Shown here: one piece after another, positions 33,318 to 41,604 of the stretch
Layout: every line of letters starts with the position of its first letter
Numbering within the stretch: the first letter of the stretch is position 1
Origin: UBA8904 sp035448625
GTDB lineage: Bacteria; Desulfobacterota; Syntrophia; Syntrophales; Smithellaceae
Direction of reading: 5' to 3'
DNA: 52,627 nucleotides
Assembly: GCA_035448625.1 (NCBI GenBank)
Contig: DAOTJI010000007.1
Coordinates: 1 to 52,627 of the forward strand
Translations under genes and position numbers: made by a program
Notes under the pieces: model-generated
Databases searched by the model: none
What the model was told of the DNA's origin: nothing
Seen by the model: only the letters and a program-made list of their open reading frames with translations

Positions 33318-35013
33318 TTCTGCTCCTCCCTGCAGCGGACCCCGCGGCGGCCAGCAGTTCCCGGGCATGATCCCTCGCGGTTTCGGTCACATCCACGCCG
33401 CCCAGCATCCGGCCGATTTCCTCGATTTTCTGCTCGTCATCGATTTTTTCCACGACCGTGGACGTCCGGCCGCCGGCGACTTTCTTGCTGACCCGCAGAT
33501 GCGGGCCGCCGAAGCTGGCGATCTGAGGCAGATGCGTGATGCAGATCACCTGATGATGCGCCGACAATGTCTTCAATTTTCGTCCGACGATCTCCGCGGT
33601 GGCGCCGCCGATGCCCGAGTCCACTTCATCGAACACGACGGTGTCCACCGAACCGATCCGCGTCAGAACATTCTTCAGCGCCAGCACGATGCGCGACAAT
33701 TCGCCGCCGGAAGCAATTTTATGGAGCGGCTTCGGCTCTTCCCCGGCATTGGCCGTGAGATAAAATTCGATTTCATCGCCGCCCTTCGGTCCGTAGACCG
33801 TTTCGTCCTCCGGACAGCGCCGCAGAAATTTCACGGCAAAGGAGGCGTGCGGCATGTTCAAATCGTGGATTTCCCGGTCCACCGCCCGCTCCAGACTTCG
33901 CGCGGCCTGCTGCCTCATCGCCGAAAGCGTAAGCGCCCTTTCCCGAAGCTCCTCCGCGGCCGCATCTTTTTCCTTCTTCAAGCGCGCAAGCTCTTCTTCC
34001 GCGCCGGAGACGCTCTGCAGCTCTTCTTCCATCTCCCGCTTCCTGGCCAGCACCGCTTCCAGCGTGCCGCCGTGCTTGCGCTTGAGCCGGCCCAGCGCGT
34101 CCTGGCGTTCATCGATCATTGCCATTCGCTCGGGGTCAAAAACCAGTTTTTTTTGGTAGTCGCGCAATGCGAGCGCCGCCTCCTGCAAAATGACATAGCT
34201 CGCTTCCACGTCGGCCGGCCGGAGATTCAACCCCGGATCGATCTTCTGAATTTCCCGGATCTGCGAGAGGGCTTCCTTGAGCCGTTCGCCGACCGAGCCC
34301 GAATCCGCGTAAAGCAGCGCATAGGCCCGATCCGCCCGGTCCGCGAGCGTGCGCGCGTTGGCCAGCACCTTTCGTTCATCGGCAAGCCGGGCATCTTCGC
34401 CCGCGAGGGGATTCAGGCTTTTGATTTCTTCAAGCTGAAACCGGATCCAGTCGGCTCTTTCCACGCTTCTTCGCCGCAGCTCCTCCAGCTTTGCGATCCG
34501 GCCGAGGCACTGCTGAAATCGTTCGTAGACGGCCGCATACTCCCTGCGGGCGTCCGAACAGCCGCCGAAAGCATCGAGGATGTCGATGTGATTTTCCGCG
34601 AAGAGAATCACCTGATGTTCATGCTGCCCGCAGATATTGATGAGCGATTCGCTGATGGCGGCCAGATTCGCCAGCGTCGCCATCTGTCCGTTGATCTGCG
34701 CCCGGTTCTTGCCGGAGCGCGAAATGATCCGGCGGATCACGAGGTCGTCACCGGCGGCAAATCCCATCTGGGCCAGCTTTTCCTGAAGCGTCCGGTTGCC
34801 CTGAATGTCAAAGAGCGCCTCGACGGTCGCCGTGTCCGCCTGCGAACGGATCATTTCCGCCGCAGCCCGGTCGCCCAGAAGCAGGCTGACCGCGCCGATC
34901 AGAATGGACTTGCCCGCGCCGGTCTCTCCCGAAATCACGTTCAGACCTTCGTCAAACGAAACGTGCAGTTCGTCGATGATGGCAAAATTGGCAATGCTCA
35001 GATCACGAAGCAT
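33292..35013 (-). CDS. recN: DNA repair protein RecN
   Basis: SMC-like ATPase acting early in double-strand-break repair. N-terminal FAIIDELHVSFDEGLNVISG with Walker A GETGAGKS (residues about 30-37), a long central coiled-coil (about 150-370), and a C-terminal head with signature GGELSRIVLAL and Walker B TVVFDEVDSGIGG. 573 residues is normal. Its ATG overlaps the nadK stop by 11 bases; nadK-recN is a widely conserved gene pair. Confidence 0.97.
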   Translation of the reverse strand: MLRDLSIANFAIIDELHVSFDEGLNVISGETGAGKSILIGAVSLLLGDRAAAEMIRSQADTATVEALFDIQGNRTLQEKLAQMGFAAGDDLVIRRIISRSGKNRAQINGQMATLANLAAISESLINICGQHEHQVILFAENHIDILDAFGGCSDARREYAAVYERFQQCLGRIAKLEELRRRSVERADWIRFQLEEIKSLNPLAGEDARLADERKVLANARTLADRADRAYALLYADSGSVGERLKEALSQIREIQKIDPGLNLRPADVEASYVILQEAALALRDYQKKLVFDPERMAMIDERQDALGRLKRKHGGTLEAVLARKREMEEELQSVSGAEEELARLKKEKDAAAEELRERALTLSAMRQQAARSLERAVDREIHDLNMPHASFAVKFLRRCPEDETVYGPKGGDEIEFYLTANAGEEPKPLHKIASGGELSRIVLALKNVLTRIGSVDTVVFDEVDSGIGGATAEIVGRKLKTLSAHHQVICITHLPQIASFGGPHLRVSKKVAGGRTSTVVEKIDDEQKIEEIGRMLGGVDVTETARDHARELLAAAGSAAGRSRNAKKSAHR

Positions 35014-35896
35014 TTTTCCTTTTCCCGGCGCCTGAAGGCAGACTGCCCCATCCCAGTTTGGAACGCAGAATCTCCCCGTAACCGCGGTGCGGTGAAAGAA
35101 CCAGTCTCGTGTAAAATTTTGATTTTCGTATGGTCATGACGTCTCCGGAGCTGATCCGGTAGGATTCCTGTCCGTCCAGCGTTACGGTGGCGCCGCTTTC
35201 CTTGGACCACAGCGTGATCTGCAGGTCGGAATTTTCAGGAAAGATGATCGGCCGGTTGGTGAGCGTATGGGGACAGATCGGGTTGATGATGATCAGCTCT
35301 TTTCCGGGATAGACGATCGGACCGCCGGCGGAAAGCGAATAGGCCGTCGAACCCGTGGGGGTTGAAACGATCAGGCCGTCGGACTTGTAGGTCGTGAGAT
35401 ACCGGCCGCTCACGGACGTTTCCAGCTCGACAATGCGGGAAAGATTGCCGCGGTTGATCACCACGTCATTCAAAACGATGCCGGAAGCGACGGTTTTGTT
35501 GCCCCGGCGGATTTTCACGTCCAGCATCATCCGTTTTTCCGTCAGGAAATCGCCCTTGAGAATCAGCTCGAAAGCCGCGTACGTCTCGTTGAGATTGACT
35601 TCCGTGAGATAGCCGAACGTCCCCATGTTGATGCCGACAATGGGCACGGGGTGCTGCGCGACATTGCGGGCGGTGCGGAGCATGGTGCCGTCGCCGCCCA
35701 AAACGGCGATCAGGTCCGCTTTGGAGGCCAGATCTTCCAGCTTGAAGCCTCCGCTCCCGCCGACGGCGGCCGCAATATTGGCCTCCAGAGAAACTCGAAT
35801 CCCCCTGGCTTCCAGCCATTTTTTCAACGTGCCGGTGAATCCGGCGATGTTTTCCTTCTCGAGGTTAGCGACAATGCCGACTTTCTTAATTTTCAT
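35003..35896 (-). CDS. nadK: NAD kinase
   Basis: ATP-dependent NAD kinase that makes NADP. The core motif LIAVLGGDGTMLRTAR is near residues 60-75, the glycine-rich second motif SDGLIVSTPTGSTAYSLSAG near 180-200. The usual LNE of the substrate site reads LND here (VLNDVVINRG). I chose ATG at 35896 (MKIKKVGIVANLE, 297 residues); a longer in-frame extension starts in the divergent intergenic region and has no family match. Confidence 0.96.
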   Translation of the reverse strand: MKIKKVGIVANLEKENIAGFTGTLKKWLEARGIRVSLEANIAAAVGGSGGFKLEDLASKADLIAVLGGDGTMLRTARNVAQHPVPIVGINMGTFGYLTEVNLNETYAAFELILKGDFLTEKRMMLDVKIRRGNKTVASGIVLNDVVINRGNLSRIVELETSVSGRYLTTYKSDGLIVSTPTGSTAYSLSAGGPIVYPGKELIIINPICPHTLTNRPIIFPENSDLQITLWSKESGATVTLDGQESYRISSGDVMTIRKSKFYTRLVLSPHRGYGEILRSKLGWGSLPSGAGKRKNAS

Positions 35897-36019
35897 GGTG
35901 ACGGGCTCCAAAAAAGACGAGGTTTCGTAACATAAAAAAATGCCGCTGTCTATGGATAATTTTTTGGCCAATCGACGCAAACTCTTTGATTTATAAAGAT
36001 ATTCGCAAAACGGAATGTC

Positions 36020-36049
36020 TTGACAGGACAATGTTCCATAAGGTACGGT
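36020..36049 (+). promoter_or_regulatory. Candidate sigma70-type promoter of rdgC
   Basis: TTGACA (36020-36025), 18-base spacer, TACGGT (36044-36049), about 82 bases before the rdgC ATG. The -35 is perfect, the -10 weak. It lies in the divergent nadK/rdgC region (35897-36130), where I see no gene or other element. Confidence 0.4.
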
Positions 36050-36130
36050 GCGCGTACTTGCAGGGGGGGGTTCAGCCCACAGGCGTCAAAAAATACCGGC
36101 AAAATCATTGGCCGTTTCGGAGTACAGCAG

Positions 36131-37152
36131 ATGGGGTTGTTCAAAGGGGCTTTTACATTCATGCAGTTTGTTGTGGACGGCAAGCTGCCGCAGGCTTTTA
36201 CAACATTTGCCCGCAGCCGGATTCAGGCCAATGCGTTTCGGGAGGCGCGCAGTTCCACCGAGGAAAAACGGATGGGCTGGGTGTCGGCCACAGACGTCCT
36301 GGATGCCGATTTTGAAAAAACACCCTTCGCGCTGGGCGATTATCTGATCTTTTCCCTGCGCGTCGACCGCAAGGTGATCCCGCCGAAGTTGATGAAAGTC
36401 CGCCTGATGGAAGAGCAGCGGCGGTTTCTGGCCGAACACAAGCAAACCCGCATCGGCAAAGCGATGAATGAGGGGATCAAAGAAAAGGTCCGGCTGGACA
36501 TCATGACCAAAAGCGACCCCGTTCCTTCATTTTATGACGTTCTGTGGGCCGTAGGGCAAAACAAGGTTTATTTTTCATCCCTCTCCGACAAGGTCGCGGA
36601 TGATTTCGTCGATTTGTTCAAAAAAACTTTTTCGCTGGGGTTAAAACGAACAGCCCCTCATGAACATCCGCTGGTGCTGAAACACAAAGAAAAAGGCGGA
36701 GTCCCCGCGGAGGATCTGTCTCTCATCGGACGGGAATTTCTCACCTGGCTGTGGTTCAAATCCGAAGAAAGAAACGGCGCCATCGCTCTTACCAAAACCG
36801 ACGAGTTGCAGCTCCACCTGCTCAAGCGGATCGCCCTGGAGGCGGGCGAGGGAGAATACTCGCAGGGTGTCGTCTGTTCCGGGCTGCACGCCGAACTCAA
36901 GGAAGGCAAGGAGGCCATCCGACAGGGCAAAAAAGTGAAAGAGGCGAACCTTCAGCTCCATCGCGACCGGGATGAATGGGAATTCAATTTCAAGGCCGAC
37001 GCCTTTTACTTCCAGTCGCTCAGGATGCCGACCGCGGACTTGCCGGAAACGAAGGAAGATACGGAAGGAAGCCTTCTGGAGCGAATCTACCGCATTGAAA
37101 ACGCGGTCAGGACCATCGACCAGCTTTATGAATCCTTTCTGGCGATTCGCTT
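36131..37152 (+). CDS. rdgC: RdgC-like recombination-associated protein, cut by scaffold gap
   Basis: About 340 residues of an RdgC-family protein; E. coli RdgC is a ring-shaped DNA-binding protein that restrains RecA. Similarity is to family layout: MGLFKGAFTFMQFVVDG at the start, EKRMGWVSATDVLDADF, the conserved stretch LRVDRKVIPPKLMKVRL, then a lysine-rich helix, and GREFLTWLWF in the middle. ATG at 36131 follows GGAG by 8 bases. The 3' end is lost in the run of N; a TGA just after the gap (37265-37267) could be the true stop, but the frame cannot be judged. Confidence 0.78.
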
Positions 37153-37252
37153 NNNNNNNNNNNNNNNNNNNNNNNNNNNNNNNNNNNNNNNNNNNNNNNN
37201 NNNNNNNNNNNNNNNNNNNNNNNNNNNNNNNNNNNNNNNNNNNNNNNNNNNN
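37153..37252. other. Assembly gap (100 N)
   Basis: Exactly 100 unknown bases, the usual placeholder for a scaffold join of unknown length. It interrupts the 3' end of rdgC. True distance and any content between 37152 and 37253 are not known. Confidence 0.99.
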
Positions 37253-37301
37253 TCGTTTCAATCCTTGAAAACAGAAAAAACAAAGAGGAGGTGAAGCGCC
37301 C

Positions 37302-37592
37302 ATGGAACAAAATCAGATCTTCAGACAGATGATGGAGTTCAACAAGAAAGCGTTTGACAACAGTTTCAGCGTGATGTCGGAACTGCAGGACCAGACGGAA
37401 AAGCTGGTGTTGAATTTTCTGGATAAGGCGGAATGGATTCCGGAAGAAGGCAAAAAAGCCATGCAGGACTGGATTGCAAACAACAAGAAAAGCCGGAATG
37501 ATTTCAAAGCCGCCGCGGACGACAGCTACCGGAAGGTCGCCGAATTTTTCGAACAGTCGGAAAAGCAGGCAACACCGAAAAAGAAAAAATAG
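37302..37592 (+). CDS. Phasin-like small helical protein, copy 1
   Basis: 96-residue, highly charged, helical protein with phasin-like character (EFNKKAFDNSFSVMSELQDQ, then PEEGKKAMQDW). Phasins coat polyhydroxyalkanoate granules. It is clearly paralogous to the next gene; shared positions include FNK-AFDN, LQ-QTE-LV, PEEGKKA and DFK. The C-terminus is lysine-rich (PKKKK). ATG at 37302 follows GAGGAGG. No PHA synthase or depolymerase is in the window, so the granule link is inferred only from family resemblance. Confidence 0.75.
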   Translation: MEQNQIFRQMMEFNKKAFDNSFSVMSELQDQTEKLVLNFLDKAEWIPEEGKKAMQDWIANNKKSRNDFKAAADDSYRKVAEFFEQSEKQATPKKKK

Positions 37593-37616
37593 ACCCTTTT
37601 AAAGAAGGAGGTGGCC

Positions 37617-37880
37617 ATGGATCCGAAACAAATCGCCAAGCAGATGATTGTTTTCAACAAAACGGCTTTTGACAATAATTTCCGAGCCATGCAGGCGCTG
37701 CAGGAGCAAACGGAAAGGCTGGTCGGCAAATTCTGGGAAAAATCTCCGATGTTTCCGGAAGAAGGGAAAAAAGCGATCACCGACTGGATGGCCGCCTACA
37801 AAAAAGGCTGCGATGACTTCAAAAGCCTCGTAGACGACAACTTTAAAAAAGTGGAAGACTTTTTTAAGGAAACCAAATAG
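37617..37880 (+). CDS. Phasin-like small helical protein, copy 2
   Basis: 87-residue paralog of the preceding gene, 24 bases downstream, with the same pattern (IVFNKTAFDNNFRAMQALQE, FPEEGKKAITDW, ending KKVEDFFKETK). It lacks the lysine tail of copy 1. ATG at 37617 is set by AGGAGG five bases upstream; the GTG six bases earlier lies within the ribosome site. The tandem pair probably arose by local duplication and is likely co-transcribed with the kinase gene that follows. Confidence 0.75.
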   Translation: MDPKQIAKQMIVFNKTAFDNNFRAMQALQEQTERLVGKFWEKSPMFPEEGKKAITDWMAAYKKGCDDFKSLVDDNFKKVEDFFKETK

Positions 37881-37916
37881 TCCACCTGCGACGGGTCTGT
37901 TTTTCCCGAGGTATTC

Positions 37917-39500
37917 ATGGATCATTCTCCCATTGTCGAACAGATGACCCGTCCCGATTTTTATCCGCACCGGCCCCAAACGGTCGAAGCGGTGCAGACG
38001 CACATTTCGTACGTCTTTATCGCCGGCGACCACGTGTATAAAGTCAAAAAGCCGGTCAATTTCGGGTTCCTCGATTTCACGACGCTCGAGAAGCGAAAAT
38101 TTTACTGCGAAGAAGAACTGCGGCTCAATAAGCGGCTGGCGCCGAGTATTTACCTCGACGTCGTACCCATCGGTCAGGACGGCGCGGGGCGGCTGACGCT
38201 CGGCAAAACCACGAACATTGTGGAATACGCCGTTTTGATGAACAAGCTGCCCCTGGATAAAATGCTCAAAATCCTGCTGGCCCGGGGCAAGGCCGACGCC
38301 GGCATCATGGACGCCGTGGCCGAAAAGATCGCCCGGTTCCACAAAGAGGCCCAGACGGGCGGCCGCATCGACGAGATGGGCTCCGCCGCCGTGATCCGCC
38401 ACAACCACGAAGAGAACTTCGCGCAAACCGAAAAATACATCGACGTCACCCTTTCCGCCTTTCAACACGCCTTTCTCAAAGCGTATGCGGAAACGTTTCT
38501 CACGGTCAACGCCGGTCTGCTGGCCAGACGCGTCGCGGAGCATAAGATCCGGGACTGCCACGGCGATCTGCACCTGGAGCACATCTGCGTGGCCGACGAA
38601 ATGATTGTTTTCGACTGCATTGAATTCAACGAGCGATTCCGGTTTACGGACGTGGCGGCCGAGGTCGCCTTTTTGACGATGGACCTGGATTACAACGGCT
38701 ATTTCAGCCAGTCGATGGATTTCGTGCGTTCGTATCTGAAATACTCCGGCGATGAAGACCTGCGTGCTCTTTTGAATTTTTACCGCTGTTACTACGCCTT
38801 CGTCCGGGGCAAAGTCACCAGCTTTCGCCTGGATCAGAAAGAACTGCCGCAGGCCGAGCGGGAGAACATCCTCCGCGTCGCCTCCAGATATTTCGACCTG
38901 GCCTGTACGTACGCGTCGCGACTGGAAAAACCGGCTTTGATTCTGACTGCGGGGCTGATCGGTTCGGGCAAGAGTTACCAGGCGCGCGATCTGTCGGGGC
39001 GATTGGGCGCGGAGGTGATCCGGACGGACGTCCTGCGCAAGGAGCTTCTGCAAATTGCCCCCCATGCAAAACATCACGAATCCTTCGGTCAGGGTATCTA
39101 TGCCGGGGACATCACCCGAAAGACGTACGAAAAAGCCGTTGAACTGGCCGCCGAAAAAATCGGCCGCGGCATTCCCGTCATCCTCGACGCCTCCTTCCGG
39201 TGCCGCGCCGACCGAACGATGGCGGCGGATATGGCGCGGAAACTCGGGGTTCCGTTTTATGTGATCGAATGTACCTGCCCTGATGACGTGGTGAAAATTC
39301 GTCTGGAAAAAAGAATGCTGGATCCCGAAAACCCTTCCGACGGCCGCTGGGAAATCCTTGAGGAGCAGAAAAAACAATACGAAGCCATCACGGAAATCCC
39401 CCGAAGCCGCCTCTTTCAAATCGACACGTCGAACAGCCCGGAAAGGGTAAGGCAGCAAATTGTTTCCTCGATCAAAATGGCGGAATTAAGCCGGTCGTGA
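37917..39500 (+). CDS. Aminoglycoside-phosphotransferase-like / P-loop kinase fusion
   Basis: Two-domain protein of 527 residues. Residues 1-320 have a kinase fold of the APH/choline-kinase type (YKVKKPVNFGFLDFTTLEKR, catalytic loop CHGDLHLEHICV, IVFDCIEFNERFR). Residues 340-520 are a P-loop kinase of the zeta-toxin/gluconate-kinase-like type with Walker A TAGLIGSGKS and VILDASFR. This fusion recurs in many bacteria under the name 'bifunctional aminoglycoside phosphotransferase/ATP-binding protein' and has no established substrate; antibiotic resistance should not be assumed. ATG at 37917 follows GAGG. Confidence 0.87.
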   Translation: MDHSPIVEQMTRPDFYPHRPQTVEAVQTHISYVFIAGDHVYKVKKPVNFGFLDFTTLEKRKFYCEEELRLNKRLAPSIYLDVVPIGQDGAGRLTLGKTTNIVEYAVLMNKLPLDKMLKILLARGKADAGIMDAVAEKIARFHKEAQTGGRIDEMGSAAVIRHNHEENFAQTEKYIDVTLSAFQHAFLKAYAETFLTVNAGLLARRVAEHKIRDCHGDLHLEHICVADEMIVFDCIEFNERFRFTDVAAEVAFLTMDLDYNGYFSQSMDFVRSYLKYSGDEDLRALLNFYRCYYAFVRGKVTSFRLDQKELPQAERENILRVASRYFDLACTYASRLEKPALILTAGLIGSGKSYQARDLSGRLGAEVIRTDVLRKELLQIAPHAKHHESFGQGIYAGDITRKTYEKAVELAAEKIGRGIPVILDASFRCRADRTMAADMARKLGVPFYVIECTCPDDVVKIRLEKRMLDPENPSDGRWEILEEQKKQYEAITEIPRSRLFQIDTSNSPERVRQQIVSSIKMAELSRS

Positions 39501-39546
39501 GCCAAGCTTGCCGGAAATCCGGGAACAACAACAACAACCGAATGGT

Positions 39547-40317
39547 TCAGGAGTTTGTGGGTTCTTTTTTGATCTTGTCTTTTTCTTTCTTCGCGGCCTT
39601 GGCCTTCTCTTTTTCTTCCTTCAATTTCTGCTCCTGCTCTTCTTTGGCAAGGCGCTCCCTGGTTTCCGCGATGTAGGCTTCCACTTTCAGGTCCAGTCCC
39701 ACGCCGGCGTAATCACGGGCGATCCCCTCAAAACGCTTGAGCGCGGCATTGTATTTCTTGTTCTTGAAATAAAAGTTGCCGACATAAAACTCGTGCTCGG
39801 CGAGCTTTAACTTGCACTCCCGAACCATCTTTTCGGCCAGAATGGAAAATTTGCTCTGGGGATAGCGGGCGATCAGGCGCTCGAATTCACGTCGGGCTTT
39901 GAGGGTTTCCGTCTGGTCGCGGTCAATCGCGCCGATCTGCACGTAGTGGCACATCCCGGTCTGATACAGCGCGTAGGGAACGTTTTCATCGGTCGGATGC
40001 AGAGACGTGAAATCACGGTAGGCCAGCTCCGCCTCGCCGTATTCCTTGTCGCTGTAAAAAGAGTCCGCGATGCCCAGTTCGGCCATGATCGCGAGATTGT
40101 GCAGCGGATACTCCTCTTTGAGCCGGGTATAATATTCCCTGGCCTTTTTGTAGGAGCCGTTCTGATATTCGGCCGTGCCCCGCGAATAGAGTCCTTCGGG
40201 GGTTGACCGGACCGGATCGCTCTTCACAAAGAACGACTTGATGGTCGCCATGTTAAAAGAGCAGCCGGCACAAATCAGCAGCACAGCCAGCATGACGCCC
40301 GCATGTTTTAGCTTCAC
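39547..40317 (-). CDS. bamD: Outer-membrane assembly lipoprotein BamD
   Basis: Essential lipoprotein of the BAM complex that inserts beta-barrel proteins into the outer membrane. Lipobox ICAGC at about residues 15-19, then tetratricopeptide repeats (LYSRGTAEYQNGSYKKAREYYTRL, YGEAELAYRDFTSLHPTDE, YALYQTGMCHY, YFKNKKYNAALKRFEGIA). After residue 220 there is a long Lys/Glu tail not found in E. coli BamD. 256 residues. It is 59 bases downstream of trxA on the same strand. Confidence 0.93.
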   Translation of the reverse strand: MKLKHAGVMLAVLLICAGCSFNMATIKSFFVKSDPVRSTPEGLYSRGTAEYQNGSYKKAREYYTRLKEEYPLHNLAIMAELGIADSFYSDKEYGEAELAYRDFTSLHPTDENVPYALYQTGMCHYVQIGAIDRDQTETLKARREFERLIARYPQSKFSILAEKMVRECKLKLAEHEFYVGNFYFKNKKYNAALKRFEGIARDYAGVGLDLKVEAYIAETRERLAKEEQEQKLKEEKEKAKAAKKEKDKIKKEPTNS

Positions 40318-40376
40318 CAGGATACCCGTCCCATTGGAATTGAATATTTTTCCTTTGCGGTCTTTTCCGAAAACCG

Positions 40377-40706
40377 CTACAGGCTTTTCTTCACAAATTC
40401 TTCGAGTTTCTCCTTCGGCGTCAGACCGACCAGTGTGTCGAGCACCTTCCCGTTCTTGAACAGGATGAGGGTCGGAATGCTGCGAACGCCGAAGGCGATG
40501 GCCGACTTCTGGCTTTCATCCACATTCAGCTTCATGACCTTGATCCGGTCCGAGTATTCTCCGGCGATTTCTTCGACGAGAGGACCGATCGCCTTGCACG
40601 GTCCGCACCAGGGAGCCCAGAAATCGATCAGAACCGGCTTGTCGCTTTTCAGGACTTCCTGTTCGAAATTTGCATCCGTCGCTACACCCAGAAATTGGCC
40701 GCTCAT
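40377..40706 (-). CDS. trxA: Thioredoxin
   Basis: 109-residue cytoplasmic thiol-disulfide reductant with the canonical active site WAPWCGPCK (C-G-P-C) near residues 27-35, cis-proline region RSIPTLILFKNG and C-terminal helix. ATG at 40706 follows AAGGAGG; a TTG nine bases upstream is in frame but lies too close to that site. Divergent from the nucleoside phosphorylase gene. Confidence 0.96.
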   Translation of the reverse strand: MSGQFLGVATDANFEQEVLKSDKPVLIDFWAPWCGPCKAIGPLVEEIAGEYSDRIKVMKLNVDESQKSAIAFGVRSIPTLILFKNGKVLDTLVGLTPKEKLEEFVKKSL

Positions 40707-40805
40707 GAATCGCAACCTCCTTTTTTGATTTCACGGTTATATGTCACAGCGGGTTTCAAAAAGTCAAATGCTATTTGACCGCCGCCTCGAGCCGCCCTGA
40801 TTCTT

Positions 40806-40834
40806 TTGACGTCGGCCGGTTTATCTGTTATGAA
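40806..40834 (+). promoter_or_regulatory. Sigma70-type promoter of the nucleoside phosphorylase gene
   Basis: TTGACG (40806-40811), 17-base spacer, TATGAA (40829-40834), about 25 bases before the ATG at 40859. It supports the short start for the phosphorylase, because the longer reading frame would begin upstream of this promoter. Confidence 0.55.
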
Positions 40835-40858
40835 AAAGCATGCATCGGGAGGTTTCGT

Positions 40859-41572
40859 ATGGAACGTTTGGGTGTCTTATCGGGAACATTCATGCTGGAA
40901 CGAAGCGACTGGATCCGGAAAGGCAAAAGGCACCGGATCCAAAACGCCTGGGGCGAGGCAACGGCCATTGAAACGGATTCCTTCGTCTTTATCCTTCGGC
41001 ACGGCGATGATCCGGCGGACTACATTTTACCCCACCGGGTCAACCACCCCGCCAACCTCCAGGCGCTGAAGGATTTCGGCGTCGCCGAAGTGATCGGCAT
41101 CAATTCGACCGGCTCCCTGAAAACACACCTGCGTCCGGGCATGATCGTCATCCCCGATGATTTCATCACTTTCACGCCGACCCCCACGATTTTCCACAAC
41201 GAGCCGATCCATGTCACCCCTTCTTTCAATGAATCCGTGCGCCAAAAATTGATTGCGGCGGCGCGGAAAATCCATTTGAACGTGGTGGAAACAGGAACCT
41301 ATTGGCAGACGCCGGGCCCCCGTCTGGAAACGAGGGCTGAAATCCGCATGATGTCCGGCTTTGCCGACATCGTCGGGATGACCCTGGTCAGCGAGGCGGT
41401 TGTCGCCCTGGAAATGGATCTGCCCTACGCATCCGCCTGCTCCATCGACAATTTCGGCAACGGTCTGGTGGAAAAGCCTTTGAGTCTGGAAGAAATCATC
41501 GCCGGAACGCGCAAAAACGCCGACCTGATGATCCGTCTCGTGCAGGAATACATCTACGGGGCCGAAAAATAG
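40859..41572 (+). CDS. MTA/purine-nucleoside phosphorylase family protein
   Basis: 237-residue nucleoside phosphorylase of the trimeric PNP/MTAP group, which splits purine nucleosides such as methylthioadenosine with phosphate. Family motifs: LGVLSGTF at the start, a phosphate-site HRVNHPANLQAL, GINSTGSLKTHLRPGMIVIPDDFI, and GTYWQTPGPRLETRAEI followed by DIVGMTLVSEAVVALEM. The base-specificity region reads SIDNFGNG, which differs from textbook MTAP and PNP patterns, so the preferred base is uncertain. ATG at 40859 has the excellent site GGGAGG. Confidence 0.85.
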   Translation: MERLGVLSGTFMLERSDWIRKGKRHRIQNAWGEATAIETDSFVFILRHGDDPADYILPHRVNHPANLQALKDFGVAEVIGINSTGSLKTHLRPGMIVIPDDFITFTPTPTIFHNEPIHVTPSFNESVRQKLIAAARKIHLNVVETGTYWQTPGPRLETRAEIRMMSGFADIVGMTLVSEAVVALEMDLPYASACSIDNFGNGLVEKPLSLEEIIAGTRKNADLMIRLVQEYIYGAEK

Positions 41573-41604
41573 ATCATTTTGAATAAAATCATTGCTTTAA
41601 AGCT

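Noticed and set aside
37250..37275. GTTTCAATCC next to the gap resembles one end of many CRISPR repeats, and arrays often cause assembly gaps.
   Set aside because: Only one short match, no second copy and no spacers or cas genes in the window; it continues straight into the phasin gene's ribosome site.
40706..40776. TTGACT followed by TATAAC as a promoter for trxA.
   Set aside because: The spacer is about 20 bases, too long for a normal sigma70 promoter.
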